From Rhodonellum psychrophilum GCM71 = DSM 17998 (lineage in GTDB: Bacteria; Bacteroidota; Bacteroidia; Cytophagales; Cyclobacteriaceae): a stretch of 64,000 nucleotides of DNA. The notes beneath the pieces were generated by a model that made no database searches, was not told the origin of the DNA, and saw nothing but the letters and a program-made list of their open reading frames with translations. The stretch covers positions 186,001 through 250,000 of the forward strand of contig NZ_KB906673.1 of NCBI RefSeq assembly GCF_000381545.1, read 5' to 3'. Below are positions 8,287 to 16,122 of this stretch, piece after piece. Position numbers and translations under genes: made by a program. Numbering within the stretch: position 1 is the first letter of the stretch; the number at the start of each line of letters is the position of its first letter.

Positions 8287-9633
8287 ATGGCAAAATCAAA
8301 ATCCGACAAAGACCGAAAAATATTTGTGTTGGATACCTCCGTGATCCTGTACGCTCATAACTCCATAATGACTTTTGCAGAACACGATGTGGTCATTCCG
8401 ATTACGGTACTGGAAGAGCTCGATCACTTCAAAAAAGGGAATGATTCCAAAAATTTTGAGGCGAGGGAATTTATTCGCCTGTTGGATAAATTGTCCATGG
8501 ACAATATGATTCACAATTGGACCCCCCTGAATGGGAAATCAAAGGGCTTTTTCAAGGTGTTGATGAATCCGGAAAACGCCATGAATGCCAATGAAATCTT
8601 TGGGGAAGAAAAGAATGACCATAAAATTCTGAATGCAGCCTTACACCTGAAGCAAGTAGAGCAGGGAAGAAAGGTCATCCTTGTCAGCAAGGATATCAAT
8701 CTAAGACTTAAGGCCAAATCACTGGATCTTTTTGCTGAGGATTATGAAACAGGGAAAGTGAAGAATATAGACGAATTGGAAAATACCGGTATGTTCCACA
8801 TGGACGGAATTGAGGGTTCTCTAATCGACAAGCTTTATGAATCCCATGCGGTGGAATCAAAATTGATTCTTGGCACCAAAAAAAGGAAAGCGAATGCTTT
8901 TTATATTTTAAGGAGTGAAAAGAATTCGGTCTTGGCCTTTTACAATTCTGAAGACAATTCCATGGAGCGGGTGGATAAAAAGCTGGCTTATAATATCAAA
9001 CCCAAAAATGCGGAACAGACATTTGCGCTGCACGCCCTGCTCAATCCCAAGATAAAATTGGTTTCCATCCAGGGTGTTGCCGGAACCGGAAAAACGCTTC
9101 TTGCATTGGCGGCAGCACTTGAACAAAGACGGGAGTATAAGCAGATATTCTTGGCAAGGCCCATCGTCCCTTTGAGCAATAAGGATATTGGATATTTGCC
9201 AGGGGATATTAAATCGAAGTTGAACCCCTATATGGAACCCCTTTGGGACAATCTGAAATTCATCCAAAATCAGTTTCATGAAACCGACAAAGAGTTCCAG
9301 AAAATCTCAGAACTGGTCAATCAGGAGAAATTGGTTATCCAACCGCTGGCCTATATCCGGGGAAGGTCTTTGTCCAATATATTTTTCATTGTGGACGAAG
9401 CCCAGAACCTAACCCCACACGAAATCAAGACCATCATCAGTAGGGCAGGGGAAAACACAAAAATTGTCTTCACGGGTGACGTTTTCCAGATTGATACGCC
9501 CTATTTGGACAGCCAAAGTAATGGACTATCCTATCTCATCGACAGGGCAAAAGACCATCCCCTATATGCCCATATAAAACTGGAAAAGGGGGAAAGATCG
9601 GAATTGGCCAATTTGGCAAATGATCTTCTATAA
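8287..9633 (+). CDS. PIN-PhoH family ATPase/ribonuclease
   Basis: 448-residue PhoH2-type fusion. The PIN nuclease domain occupies about residues 10-150 with acidic residues at Asp16 (FVLDTSV), ELDHF near 46, NDHKIL near 110 and SKDINLR near 135. A linker precedes the PhoH ATPase domain, with P-loop GVAGTGKT at 263-270, Walker B FIVDEAQNL near 367 and FTGDVFQID near 395. PhoH2 proteins are RNA-unwinding endoribonucleases of the toxin-like PIN class; here no small antitoxin gene precedes it. A hairpin terminator follows. Confidence 0.92.
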   Translation: MAKSKSDKDRKIFVLDTSVILYAHNSIMTFAEHDVVIPITVLEELDHFKKGNDSKNFEAREFIRLLDKLSMDNMIHNWTPLNGKSKGFFKVLMNPENAMNANEIFGEEKNDHKILNAALHLKQVEQGRKVILVSKDINLRLKAKSLDLFAEDYETGKVKNIDELENTGMFHMDGIEGSLIDKLYESHAVESKLILGTKKRKANAFYILRSEKNSVLAFYNSEDNSMERVDKKLAYNIKPKNAEQTFALHALLNPKIKLVSIQGVAGTGKTLLALAAALEQRREYKQIFLARPIVPLSNKDIGYLPGDIKSKLNPYMEPLWDNLKFIQNQFHETDKEFQKISELVNQEKLVIQPLAYIRGRSLSNIFFIVDEAQNLTPHEIKTIISRAGENTKIVFTGDVFQIDTPYLDSQSNGLSYLIDRAKDHPLYAHIKLEKGERSELANLANDLL

Positions 9634-9938
9634 AAATTCATTATGATCAACCGGTAGTGCAGCCCTGTCTGCATTACCGGGTTGTTGATTTTTCACCTCT
9701 ATTGTCTTTCCGTTAATCAATTGTTTAGCCGGTTTTTATGTTGTATCAAACTGGATGCTTTTGTGTCCAAAATCGAAAATCTTTTTTAATATGAAATCAT
9801 TAATACTCTGTAAATCAGCGCTTTAAAAATATGGATTGACGTTTGATTTATTGCTTATACAACCTGATTGCTGAAATCCAAATTGGAGACTTCACCTCGG
9901 GTCAACAAGCGATAAATAAACAACTAAATACCACAAAA
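9634..9938. other. 305-bp intergenic region
   Basis: Holds the PhoH terminator, then an AT-rich leader of about 245 bases for the small secreted protein. In-frame TTG codons extend upstream of 9939 but precede no recognisable protein sequence. Confidence 0.6.
9648..9693 (+). terminator. terminator after phoH-like gene
   Basis: CAACCGGTAGTGCAG (9648-9662) pairs with CTGCATTACCGGGTTG (9669-9684), with one bulged C and one wobble pair, a 6-base loop and a downstream T-rich tract. Confidence 0.8.
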
Positions 9939-10298
9939 ATGAAAGCATCAATTTTAACCCAGAAAAATGCATGTGCCTTATTAGGTTTAATCATGGCATT
10001 TACGATCGTTTTCAAGGCAAATGCAACCGATGGAAGACCGCAGCAGCAGGTCATAAGTGATTTGATGCACCAGAAAGAAAATCTTGATTCGATCCAAGAA
10101 GTATCCCTTGCCCCAATTGAAGTGGATTTTTCAGAAATGGCTAAAATGCCAACCATAACGGTTATCAATAAATATGGTGAGGTAATCGCCGCGTTTTATG
10201 GAGAAAAATCCGAAATACAGGAAAAATTTATGGACGCGTTTAAAAAATGCCACCTTATTACAGCCTATGGCAAACAAGAGTTTTATCTCATAGGATAA
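9939..10298 (+). CDS. small secreted protein of unknown function
   Basis: 119 residues from the ATG at 9939. The N-terminus has a Lys, a hydrophobic stretch (ACALLGLIMAFTIVF) and a plausible signal cleavage after KANA at about residue 29. The mature part is about 90 residues, with a short predicted strand pattern TITVINKYGEVIAAFYG. I do not recognise the family. Its 3' end reaches a long hairpin shared with the convergent response-regulator gene. Export is inferred; function is unknown. Confidence 0.65.
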   Translation: MKASILTQKNACALLGLIMAFTIVFKANATDGRPQQQVISDLMHQKENLDSIQEVSLAPIEVDFSEMAKMPTITVINKYGEVIAAFYGEKSEIQEKFMDAFKKCHLITAYGKQEFYLIG

Positions 10299-10305
10299 TT
10301 GGCCA

Positions 10306-10364
10306 AATCACAGAAAGTTGAGGAAAGTTGAGTGGTTCTCAACCTTCCTCAACTTTCTGTGATT
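10306..10364. terminator. long bidirectional hairpin terminator
   Basis: Two 27-base arms (10306-10332 and 10338-10364) differ at a single wobble position around a 5-base loop, an unusually long stem for a terminator. It lies between convergent genes, and its right arm covers the last five codons and stop of the response regulator (stop at 10349-10351). Confidence 0.8.
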
Positions 10365-11104
10365 GTATTCAATTTTGCTAAAAAGCTGTTGTAATATTGT
10401 CTTCCTACTTGTAAAACAGCACCCATTTGTAAATTGATTTCTTTGGTATTGAAATTCTCGATCTGGGCGAGTTGGACTATAAATGATTTTTGAACCCTAA
10501 GAAACAGGTTTGACGGGAGTTTTTCCTCCATGTCCTTCATTGATTTCCGAATGGTATAGTTTCGGTTTTTTGTAAAAATGGTTACCATGTTTCCGTTTGC
10601 TTCCACATAGTAGATTTCTGGGTACGGAACCCTTTCAAAAGCATTATCGGCTTTTATGAAAACAGCATCTGAAACCAAATAAGGACTTTCGTCCTTTGTT
10701 TTGGACATAGCGGATTCTGATGCAGGTTTTGATCGTCTGTTGTAGAGAACAATCTCCACGATAGCGTGAATGTCATTGGTATTAAAAGGCTTCACGATAA
10801 ACCCGGCTGGATTTACTCTTTTTGCCCTTTCGATGATTGTGGGATCACTGTAGGAAGTTACATAAACCAAGGGTGCATCCACCATTTGTTTCAGAATTTC
10901 TCCCAATTCTATACCATCCTTATCGCCCTTAAGTTTGATATCCATAAAGATCATATCGGGCCGATATTTCTTTACTATTTTGATAGCTTGGTTTGCGGAA
11001 TTGGCAATGTCGATATTCACATATCCTAAAAGTTGCAATATTTCTTCAATATTTTCTGCAATATTGACATCATCTTCAACGATAAGAATTCTTTCCTCTT
11101 TCAT
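10349..11104 (-). CDS. LytTR-type response regulator
   Basis: 251 residues. The receiver domain (1-125) has the acidic pocket EDD at 10-12, phospho-acceptor Asp55 in FMDIKLKG, T/S near 88 and the Lys of VKPFN near 109. A Ser/Lys-rich linker leads to a LytTR DNA-binding domain (about 145-248), with YYVEANGNMVTIFT and FLRVQKSFIVQL segments. It lies 147 bases downstream of a LytR/LytS pair on the same strand but is not contiguous with it, so it may be an independent regulator or a second output of that kinase. Its 3' end lies in the shared hairpin. Confidence 0.9.
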   Translation of the reverse strand: MKEERILIVEDDVNIAENIEEILQLLGYVNIDIANSANQAIKIVKKYRPDMIFMDIKLKGDKDGIELGEILKQMVDAPLVYVTSYSDPTIIERAKRVNPAGFIVKPFNTNDIHAIVEIVLYNRRSKPASESAMSKTKDESPYLVSDAVFIKADNAFERVPYPEIYYVEANGNMVTIFTKNRNYTIRKSMKDMEEKLPSNLFLRVQKSFIVQLAQIENFNTKEINLQMGAVLQVGRQYYNSFLAKLNTITES

Positions 11105-11189
11105 AAATGCTTTTGCTGGAAATAATGCGTTAATAAGTGAAACAAATAGGTTTTCTTGTATTCAAAATAAGTATTAGTTACTATTTACG

Positions 11190-11197
11190 CAAAAATA
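11190..11197 (-). promoter_or_regulatory. possible -7 box for the response regulator
   Basis: Reads TATTTTTG on the minus strand, an exact match to the Bacteroidota TAnnTTTG box, 86 bases before the start codon. No convincing -33 TTG at normal spacing, so support is weak. Confidence 0.25.
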
Positions 11198-11251
11198 TTA
11201 TTAGAATCAATTATTCCGTTAAATTATCTTAATTGGCGATTTAATTATTTA

Positions 11252-11989
11252 TTAAAGGCTCATCATGTCTTTGAACCGGGCGGCCTGCCTTCTGCTTACT
11301 TCTATCCTATCCCCACCTTTTAGCGTCACGACCAGCCCTCCGTTGAACCAAGGCTCTATTCCCTCTACCCAGCTTAGGTTAATGATGTGTTTTCTACTCG
11401 CTCTGAAGAATGATTTCTCATCCAGTCGCTCATCCAATGCATTTAAGGATTTGTGAATCATGGGTTTGAAATTTTCAAAGTACACCTTGATGTAATTCCC
11501 ATCTGATTCAAAAAGTCGAATATTGACAAGTTTCACAAACCAACATCTGTCTCCGTCTTTGACAAAGACTTGGTCTTCTAAAGTAAGCTTTTTTGAATTT
11601 GAGGGAAATTCAGCTCCTTCGGTTTTGGCAGTAGACTCGGTTAATTTTTTTTGTAAGCGCTCAATGGCCTCGCCCAATCTTTTTGGTTCGATGGGTTTCA
11701 ACAAATAATCAAGCGCATTGACCTGGAATGCCTTCAAGGCATATTCATCGTAGGCGGTTGTGAAGATGACATGTGGAACGTTATCAAGCTCTTCAAGAAG
11801 GTCAAAACCTGTTTTTTCTGGCATTTGAATATCCAAGAACACCACATCGGGTAGAAGTGAATCGATCTTTTCCTTGGCATCATCTACATTGTTGGCTTCA
11901 CCGATCACCTCAACCTGATCAAATTGTGATAACAAAGTGATGAGTTCTTTTCTTGCCAATCTTTCATCGTCAATTACAAGTGCACGCAT
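11252..11989 (-). CDS. LytR/AlgR-family response regulator
   Basis: 245 residues: receiver with acidic DDE at 7-9, phospho-acceptor Asp53 (FLDIQMPEKTGFDLL), TAYDEYALKAF near 80 and LLKPIEPKR near 96; LytTR DNA-binding domain from about 140, with FESDGNYIKVYF and FRASRKHIINL segments. Begins 13 bases after the histidine kinase stop, so the two form a two-component operon. Typical targets are envelope or adhesion genes, but no target site can be named here. Confidence 0.93.
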   Translation of the reverse strand: MRALVIDDERLARKELITLLSQFDQVEVIGEANNVDDAKEKIDSLLPDVVFLDIQMPEKTGFDLLEELDNVPHVIFTTAYDEYALKAFQVNALDYLLKPIEPKRLGEAIERLQKKLTESTAKTEGAEFPSNSKKLTLEDQVFVKDGDRCWFVKLVNIRLFESDGNYIKVYFENFKPMIHKSLNALDERLDEKSFFRASRKHIINLSWVEGIEPWFNGGLVVTLKGGDRIEVSRRQAARFKDMMSL

Positions 11990-12002
11990 TATTTTTTTAA
12001 TT

Positions 12003-13055
12003 TTAACCCAATGTAAGGGTTTGTTTTGGAATTTTTATTTCTGTTATGACAAAATCGCTGCCGGAATTGAATATTTTAAAGGAAGCGCGATTTCCATAAA
12101 TCAATTTTAGTCTTTGTATCGTGTTGTCGATCCCGTGTCCCTCCCTTTCTTTCTTTTTGGTTTGGGAAGGTAATTGGAGCTGTCCACTGTTTTTTACCTG
12201 TATGTATAAATCATCCGTGAGACCCTCATAGCATTTAATCTCTATGGTACCGCCTTTGACCCTATTGGATATTCCATGTTTGATGGCATTTTCCACAATC
12301 GTTTGGAGCATCATCGGTGGGATTTTATATTCATAAGCTACCGGATCGATGTCATAAAACACCCGGATGCGCTCTTCAAACCGAATCGTTTCAAGATTCA
12401 GATAATCCTTGACGGTGTTGATTTCATTTTCAAATTCTATGGTTCTCTTTTTGTCCATCATCAATGAAAATCTCAGGATATTGGACAATTGGGTGATGGC
12501 CAATTTGGCTTTTTTGGGGTCTTCGTCCACCAATGCACGGACACTGTTCAGTGCATTAAAAATGAAATGTGGATTGAGTTGGCTTTTGAGATGGTTGAGC
12601 TGGATTTCATTGATTTTGGCCTGATATTTTAGGGATTGGTTATAATTGTCCAGAAAGTGAATCAAAAAATAAAGCATTGCCCAGAGCGAATAGAACAGGA
12701 AACTGACAAAGATATTGACTGAAATCACCACAAGCCTGAAATCTTGGTCAGGATTGAGTGTGTCAAAAACCAGGTTGATCAGAATTTGTGCGGAGGTATT
12801 TAATACACTCAATATTGCCAAGGCAAAAAGGGTATTGGTGATGAGCTGCGTAAAATTACGATTCAGCCAACCGTACTTTTTTATGACATACCGCAGGGAG
12901 TGGGTAGAGACCAAGTAAAAACCCGCTAAGGATAAAAAAGCACCGATCTGTACAGCAGAAAGACCTCTTTCTAGAGATACAAAAAACAGGTTGATCAAGC
13001 CAAAGCTCAACCAACCCAAAATCTGCAATATCCAATATAGTTTGTTTCTGTTCAT
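12003..13055 (-). CDS. LytS/YehU-type sensor histidine kinase
   Basis: 350 residues: four hydrophobic segments within about 8-133, a short coiled region, then the His_kinase domain with phospho-acceptor His163 in LNPHFIFNALNS and an HATPase region (VENAIKHG near 262 and GHGIDNTIQRL near 318). No PAS or periplasmic sensor domain is present, so any signal would be sensed at or in the membrane. It is the first gene of the kinase-regulator pair. Confidence 0.92.
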   Translation of the reverse strand: MNRNKLYWILQILGWLSFGLINLFFVSLERGLSAVQIGAFLSLAGFYLVSTHSLRYVIKKYGWLNRNFTQLITNTLFALAILSVLNTSAQILINLVFDTLNPDQDFRLVVISVNIFVSFLFYSLWAMLYFLIHFLDNYNQSLKYQAKINEIQLNHLKSQLNPHFIFNALNSVRALVDEDPKKAKLAITQLSNILRFSLMMDKKRTIEFENEINTVKDYLNLETIRFEERIRVFYDIDPVAYEYKIPPMMLQTIVENAIKHGISNRVKGGTIEIKCYEGLTDDLYIQVKNSGQLQLPSQTKKKEREGHGIDNTIQRLKLIYGNRASFKIFNSGSDFVITEIKIPKQTLTLG

Positions 13056-13065
13056 TCCCTTACTT

Positions 13066-13073
13066 CAAAGATA
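13066..13073 (-). promoter_or_regulatory. possible -7 box for the LytS/LytR operon
   Basis: TATCTTTG on the minus strand matches TAnnTTTG exactly and lies 10 bases upstream of the kinase ATG, implying a very short leader. A partial -33 match (CTG for TTG) lies 17 bases further up. Confidence 0.35.
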
Positions 13074-13147
13074 AGCAGTAAAGTCAAGCTCAGTGACGTT
13101 AATTTTATAAAAGGGGACAAACAGCATTTTTATAGTCAAAAGCCAAT

Positions 13148-15976
13148 TTAAGCCAATTCAGGTTTTAGGAATTTGGCGGTGTAACTTGTTGGATGCTTTG
13201 CCACTTGTTCCGGAGTGCCCCGAACAACGACTTCCCCCCCATTTTTCCCGCCTTCCGGACCAATGTCGATGATATAATCCGACACTTTGATGACATCCAA
13301 GTTGTGCTCGATGATCAACACGGTATTGCCTTTTTCAACGAGCCTGTTCAAAACTTCCAATAAATGTTCAATATCCTGAAAATGAAGGCCTGTAGTTGGT
13401 TCATCTAAAATATAGAAGGTCTTTCCGGTGTCTTTTTTGGAAAGTTCTGTTGCAAGTTTAACCCTTTGTGCCTCACCTCCGGAAAGTGTGGTGGCGTGTT
13501 GACCCAAAGTGATATACCCCAATCCGACATCATTGAGGGTTTGGATTTTCCGAAGGATCTTGGGTTGGAAGTCAAAGAATTCGACGGCTTGTTCTACAGT
13601 CATTTCCAGAACATCCGAAATGGATTTTCCCTTGAACCTCACTTCCAGTGTTTCCCTATTGTATCTTTTTCCCTTACAGGTTTCGCAGGGAATATGAACA
13701 TCTGGAAGGAAATCCATTTCCACCAACTTCATTCCAGCGCCTTCACATCCCTCGCATCTTCCTCCTTTGACGTTAAAACTGAATCTTCCCGGTTTATATC
13801 CTCGGATTTTTGATTCGGGCAACTCTGTAAATAAAGTCCTGATGTCTGAAAATACGCCCGTATAAGTGGCGGGATTGGATCTGGGAGTTCTTCCGATGGG
13901 TGATTGGTCAACTTCTATGACTTTATCGATTTCGGACAAACCCTCAAATTTTTCATAAGGCAAGGGATCCTTCTTTGAGTTGTAAAAATGCTGGTTGAGC
14001 AAAGGGTACAGCGTGTCATGGATCAAGGTGCTTTTTCCGCTTCCGGAAACTCCCGTCACGCAAATCATGGACCCAAGAGGTAGGTTTACATCCACTTTTT
14101 TAAGATTGTTGCCACTTGCTCCTTTGAGCGAAAGGTAACTTCCATTTCCCTTTCTCCTTGTTTTTGGAACTTGGATGTTCAGATCCCCAGAAAGGTATTT
14201 TGCCGTGAGGCTTTTTTGTTTTAGAAAATCATCAGGCTTTCCGGCAGCAACGATATGCCCACCATGCCTGCCTGCACCTGGCCCTATATCCACCACATAA
14301 TCCGAATCTAACATCATGTCTTTGTCATGCTCCACCACAAGAACTGAATTCCCTAAGTCCCTTAGGTTTTTAAGAGCTTTGATCAGCTTCACGTTGTCCC
14401 TTTGGTGGAGGCCTATACTGGGTTCATCCAATATGTAAAGTACGCCGACGAGTTGGGTTCCGATTTGTGTGGCCAGCCGAATCCTCTGCGCCTCTCCACC
14501 GGAAAGTGTTTTTAGGGGACGGTTGAGCGAGAGATAATCCAACCCGATATCCAAGAGAAAACCGATTCTCTTTCGGATTTCTTTCAATACCTCTTTTCCG
14601 ATCAAGCGCTGCCTTTCGGTCATTCTGCTTTCTACATCCTCAAACCAATTGGAAAGGGAGGTGATATCCATCATGGCCAATTCTCCGATATGTTTTTCTC
14701 CTATTTTGAAGTGGAGGGATTCCTTTTTCAACCGGTAACCTTGGCAGTCTGGGCATACATTCACAACGGTAAACTCGCTTACCCATTTCTGGATTTTGTC
14801 GGAGCTCCCTTCTTGGTGCTTCTGGAGGAAATTGACAATGCCTTCAAAAGTAGTGTTCCACATTGTGCCCGGGTATTTGACAGAATCTACGGCGATCTCA
14901 ATTTGATCTCCATAAAGGAGAATGTCAATCACTTCAATGGGCAGATTTTCGATAGGTGTCGTGATGGCACATTTGTAATGCTTGAGAATGGCATCGATTT
15001 TTTTGAAAATCCAGATGTCACGAAACTCACCCAATGGTGCAATCCCACCTCTACTGATGCTCAGCTTTGGGTTGGGGATAATGCTTTCTTTTGTGATTTC
15101 TTCGATTTGACCCAGACCGTTGCAGGTAGGGCAAGCTCCATAGGGACTGTTAAAGGAAAAATTGTTGGGTGCCGGTTCATCATAGGATAGCCCGGTGGTC
15201 GGGTCCATCAGGTATTTAGAAAAATGGTAAAGGTTCCCTTCTTCATCCCGCAGCATGATGATCCCTTTTCCATGTTGCAAAGCTGTTTTGAGAGACTGGC
15301 TGATCCTGAAGCGATCTTCTTCATCGGCTACAATCCTGTCGATTACGATTTCTATATCATGGATCTTGTATCGGTCCAGCTGCATTTTCGGCACCACTTC
15401 CATGACCACACCATCCACTCGAACTCTCAGGAAACCCATTTTTCTGATTTGTTCGAAAAGTTCTCGGTAGTGTCCTTTTCGGCCCTTTACCACTGGAGCG
15501 AGGATATAAAGTTTTTTGCCCCTAAAATTTTCAAAAAGTTGCTCCAAAATCTGGTCCTCCGTTTGCCGAATCATTTTATGACCAGACAGGTAAGAAAAAG
15601 CCTCTCCCGCTCGGGCATACAGCAATCTCATGAAGTCATAGATCTCCGTCACAGTGCCGACTGTTGACCGTGGGTTTTTGGAGGTGGTTTTTTGTTCGAT
15701 GGAGATTACGGGAGAAAGCCCGTTGATTTTATCGACGTCGGGGCGTTCCATTCCTCCCAAAAAAGAACGAGCGTAAGCAGAAAAACTTTCCATATACCGG
15801 CGCTGACCTTCGGCATAAATGGTGTCAAATGCCAATGAGCTTTTCCCACTTCCACTCAGGCCTGTGATGACGACCAATTTGTTCCTCGGAATATTGATGT
15901 CTACGTTTTTCAGATTGTGCTCACGCGCTCCGTAAATCTCTATCCACTCTTCTTTCTCGGCTATTGAATCTGTCAT
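13148..15976 (-). CDS. uvrA: excinuclease ABC subunit A
   Basis: 942-residue damage sensor of nucleotide excision repair, with two ABC ATPase modules. First P-loop GLSGSGKS at 39-46 and second GVSGSGKST near 640; ABC signatures LSGGEAQRIRLA and LSGGEAQRVKLA precede DEPS and DEPT Walker B ends. The C-terminal zinc site is intact (RCEGCEGAG then CETCKGKRYN). The first zinc module keeps only its second pair (ACPTCNGLG); where the first CxxC is expected the sequence reads YLMDPTTGLSY. Bacteroidota can carry UvrA paralogues, so this might not be the only uvrA. A palindrome covers its promoter. Confidence 0.95.
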   Translation of the reverse strand: MTDSIAEKEEWIEIYGAREHNLKNVDINIPRNKLVVITGLSGSGKSSLAFDTIYAEGQRRYMESFSAYARSFLGGMERPDVDKINGLSPVISIEQKTTSKNPRSTVGTVTEIYDFMRLLYARAGEAFSYLSGHKMIRQTEDQILEQLFENFRGKKLYILAPVVKGRKGHYRELFEQIRKMGFLRVRVDGVVMEVVPKMQLDRYKIHDIEIVIDRIVADEEDRFRISQSLKTALQHGKGIIMLRDEEGNLYHFSKYLMDPTTGLSYDEPAPNNFSFNSPYGACPTCNGLGQIEEITKESIIPNPKLSISRGGIAPLGEFRDIWIFKKIDAILKHYKCAITTPIENLPIEVIDILLYGDQIEIAVDSVKYPGTMWNTTFEGIVNFLQKHQEGSSDKIQKWVSEFTVVNVCPDCQGYRLKKESLHFKIGEKHIGELAMMDITSLSNWFEDVESRMTERQRLIGKEVLKEIRKRIGFLLDIGLDYLSLNRPLKTLSGGEAQRIRLATQIGTQLVGVLYILDEPSIGLHQRDNVKLIKALKNLRDLGNSVLVVEHDKDMMLDSDYVVDIGPGAGRHGGHIVAAGKPDDFLKQKSLTAKYLSGDLNIQVPKTRRKGNGSYLSLKGASGNNLKKVDVNLPLGSMICVTGVSGSGKSTLIHDTLYPLLNQHFYNSKKDPLPYEKFEGLSEIDKVIEVDQSPIGRTPRSNPATYTGVFSDIRTLFTELPESKIRGYKPGRFSFNVKGGRCEGCEGAGMKLVEMDFLPDVHIPCETCKGKRYNRETLEVRFKGKSISDVLEMTVEQAVEFFDFQPKILRKIQTLNDVGLGYITLGQHATTLSGGEAQRVKLATELSKKDTGKTFYILDEPTTGLHFQDIEHLLEVLNRLVEKGNTVLIIEHNLDVIKVSDYIIDIGPEGGKNGGEVVVRGTPEQVAKHPTSYTAKFLKPELA

Positions 15977-16005
15977 GAAGGACTAAATCATTATTTCTTA
16001 ACATG

Positions 16006-16042
16006 CAAAAATAAGAATTTTAACTTGGGTTTCCCATGTTAA
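16006..16042 (-). promoter_or_regulatory. uvrA promoter with overlapping palindromic operator candidate
   Basis: On the minus strand TATTTTTG (16013-16006) matches the -7 consensus exactly, 29 bases before the uvrA ATG. Just upstream, 16020-16042 is a near-perfect palindrome: TTAACTTGGG, TTT, CCCATGTTAA (9 of 10 pairs). It covers the expected -33 region. A second TTAACATG half-site lies at 15999-16006. This arrangement suits a repressor site; no regulator can be named. Confidence 0.4.
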
Positions 16043-16122
16043 TTCTTTGTTGCTAAACTGAAGGGTTTGATTTAAGTTTTGGATTGGGCTGTATTCTTTC
16101 CCTCCTTAGGCATTGAAAAACC

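Noticed and set aside
14690-15190. 166-codon open frame antisense to uvrA
   Set aside because: Shadow of conserved uvrA codons.
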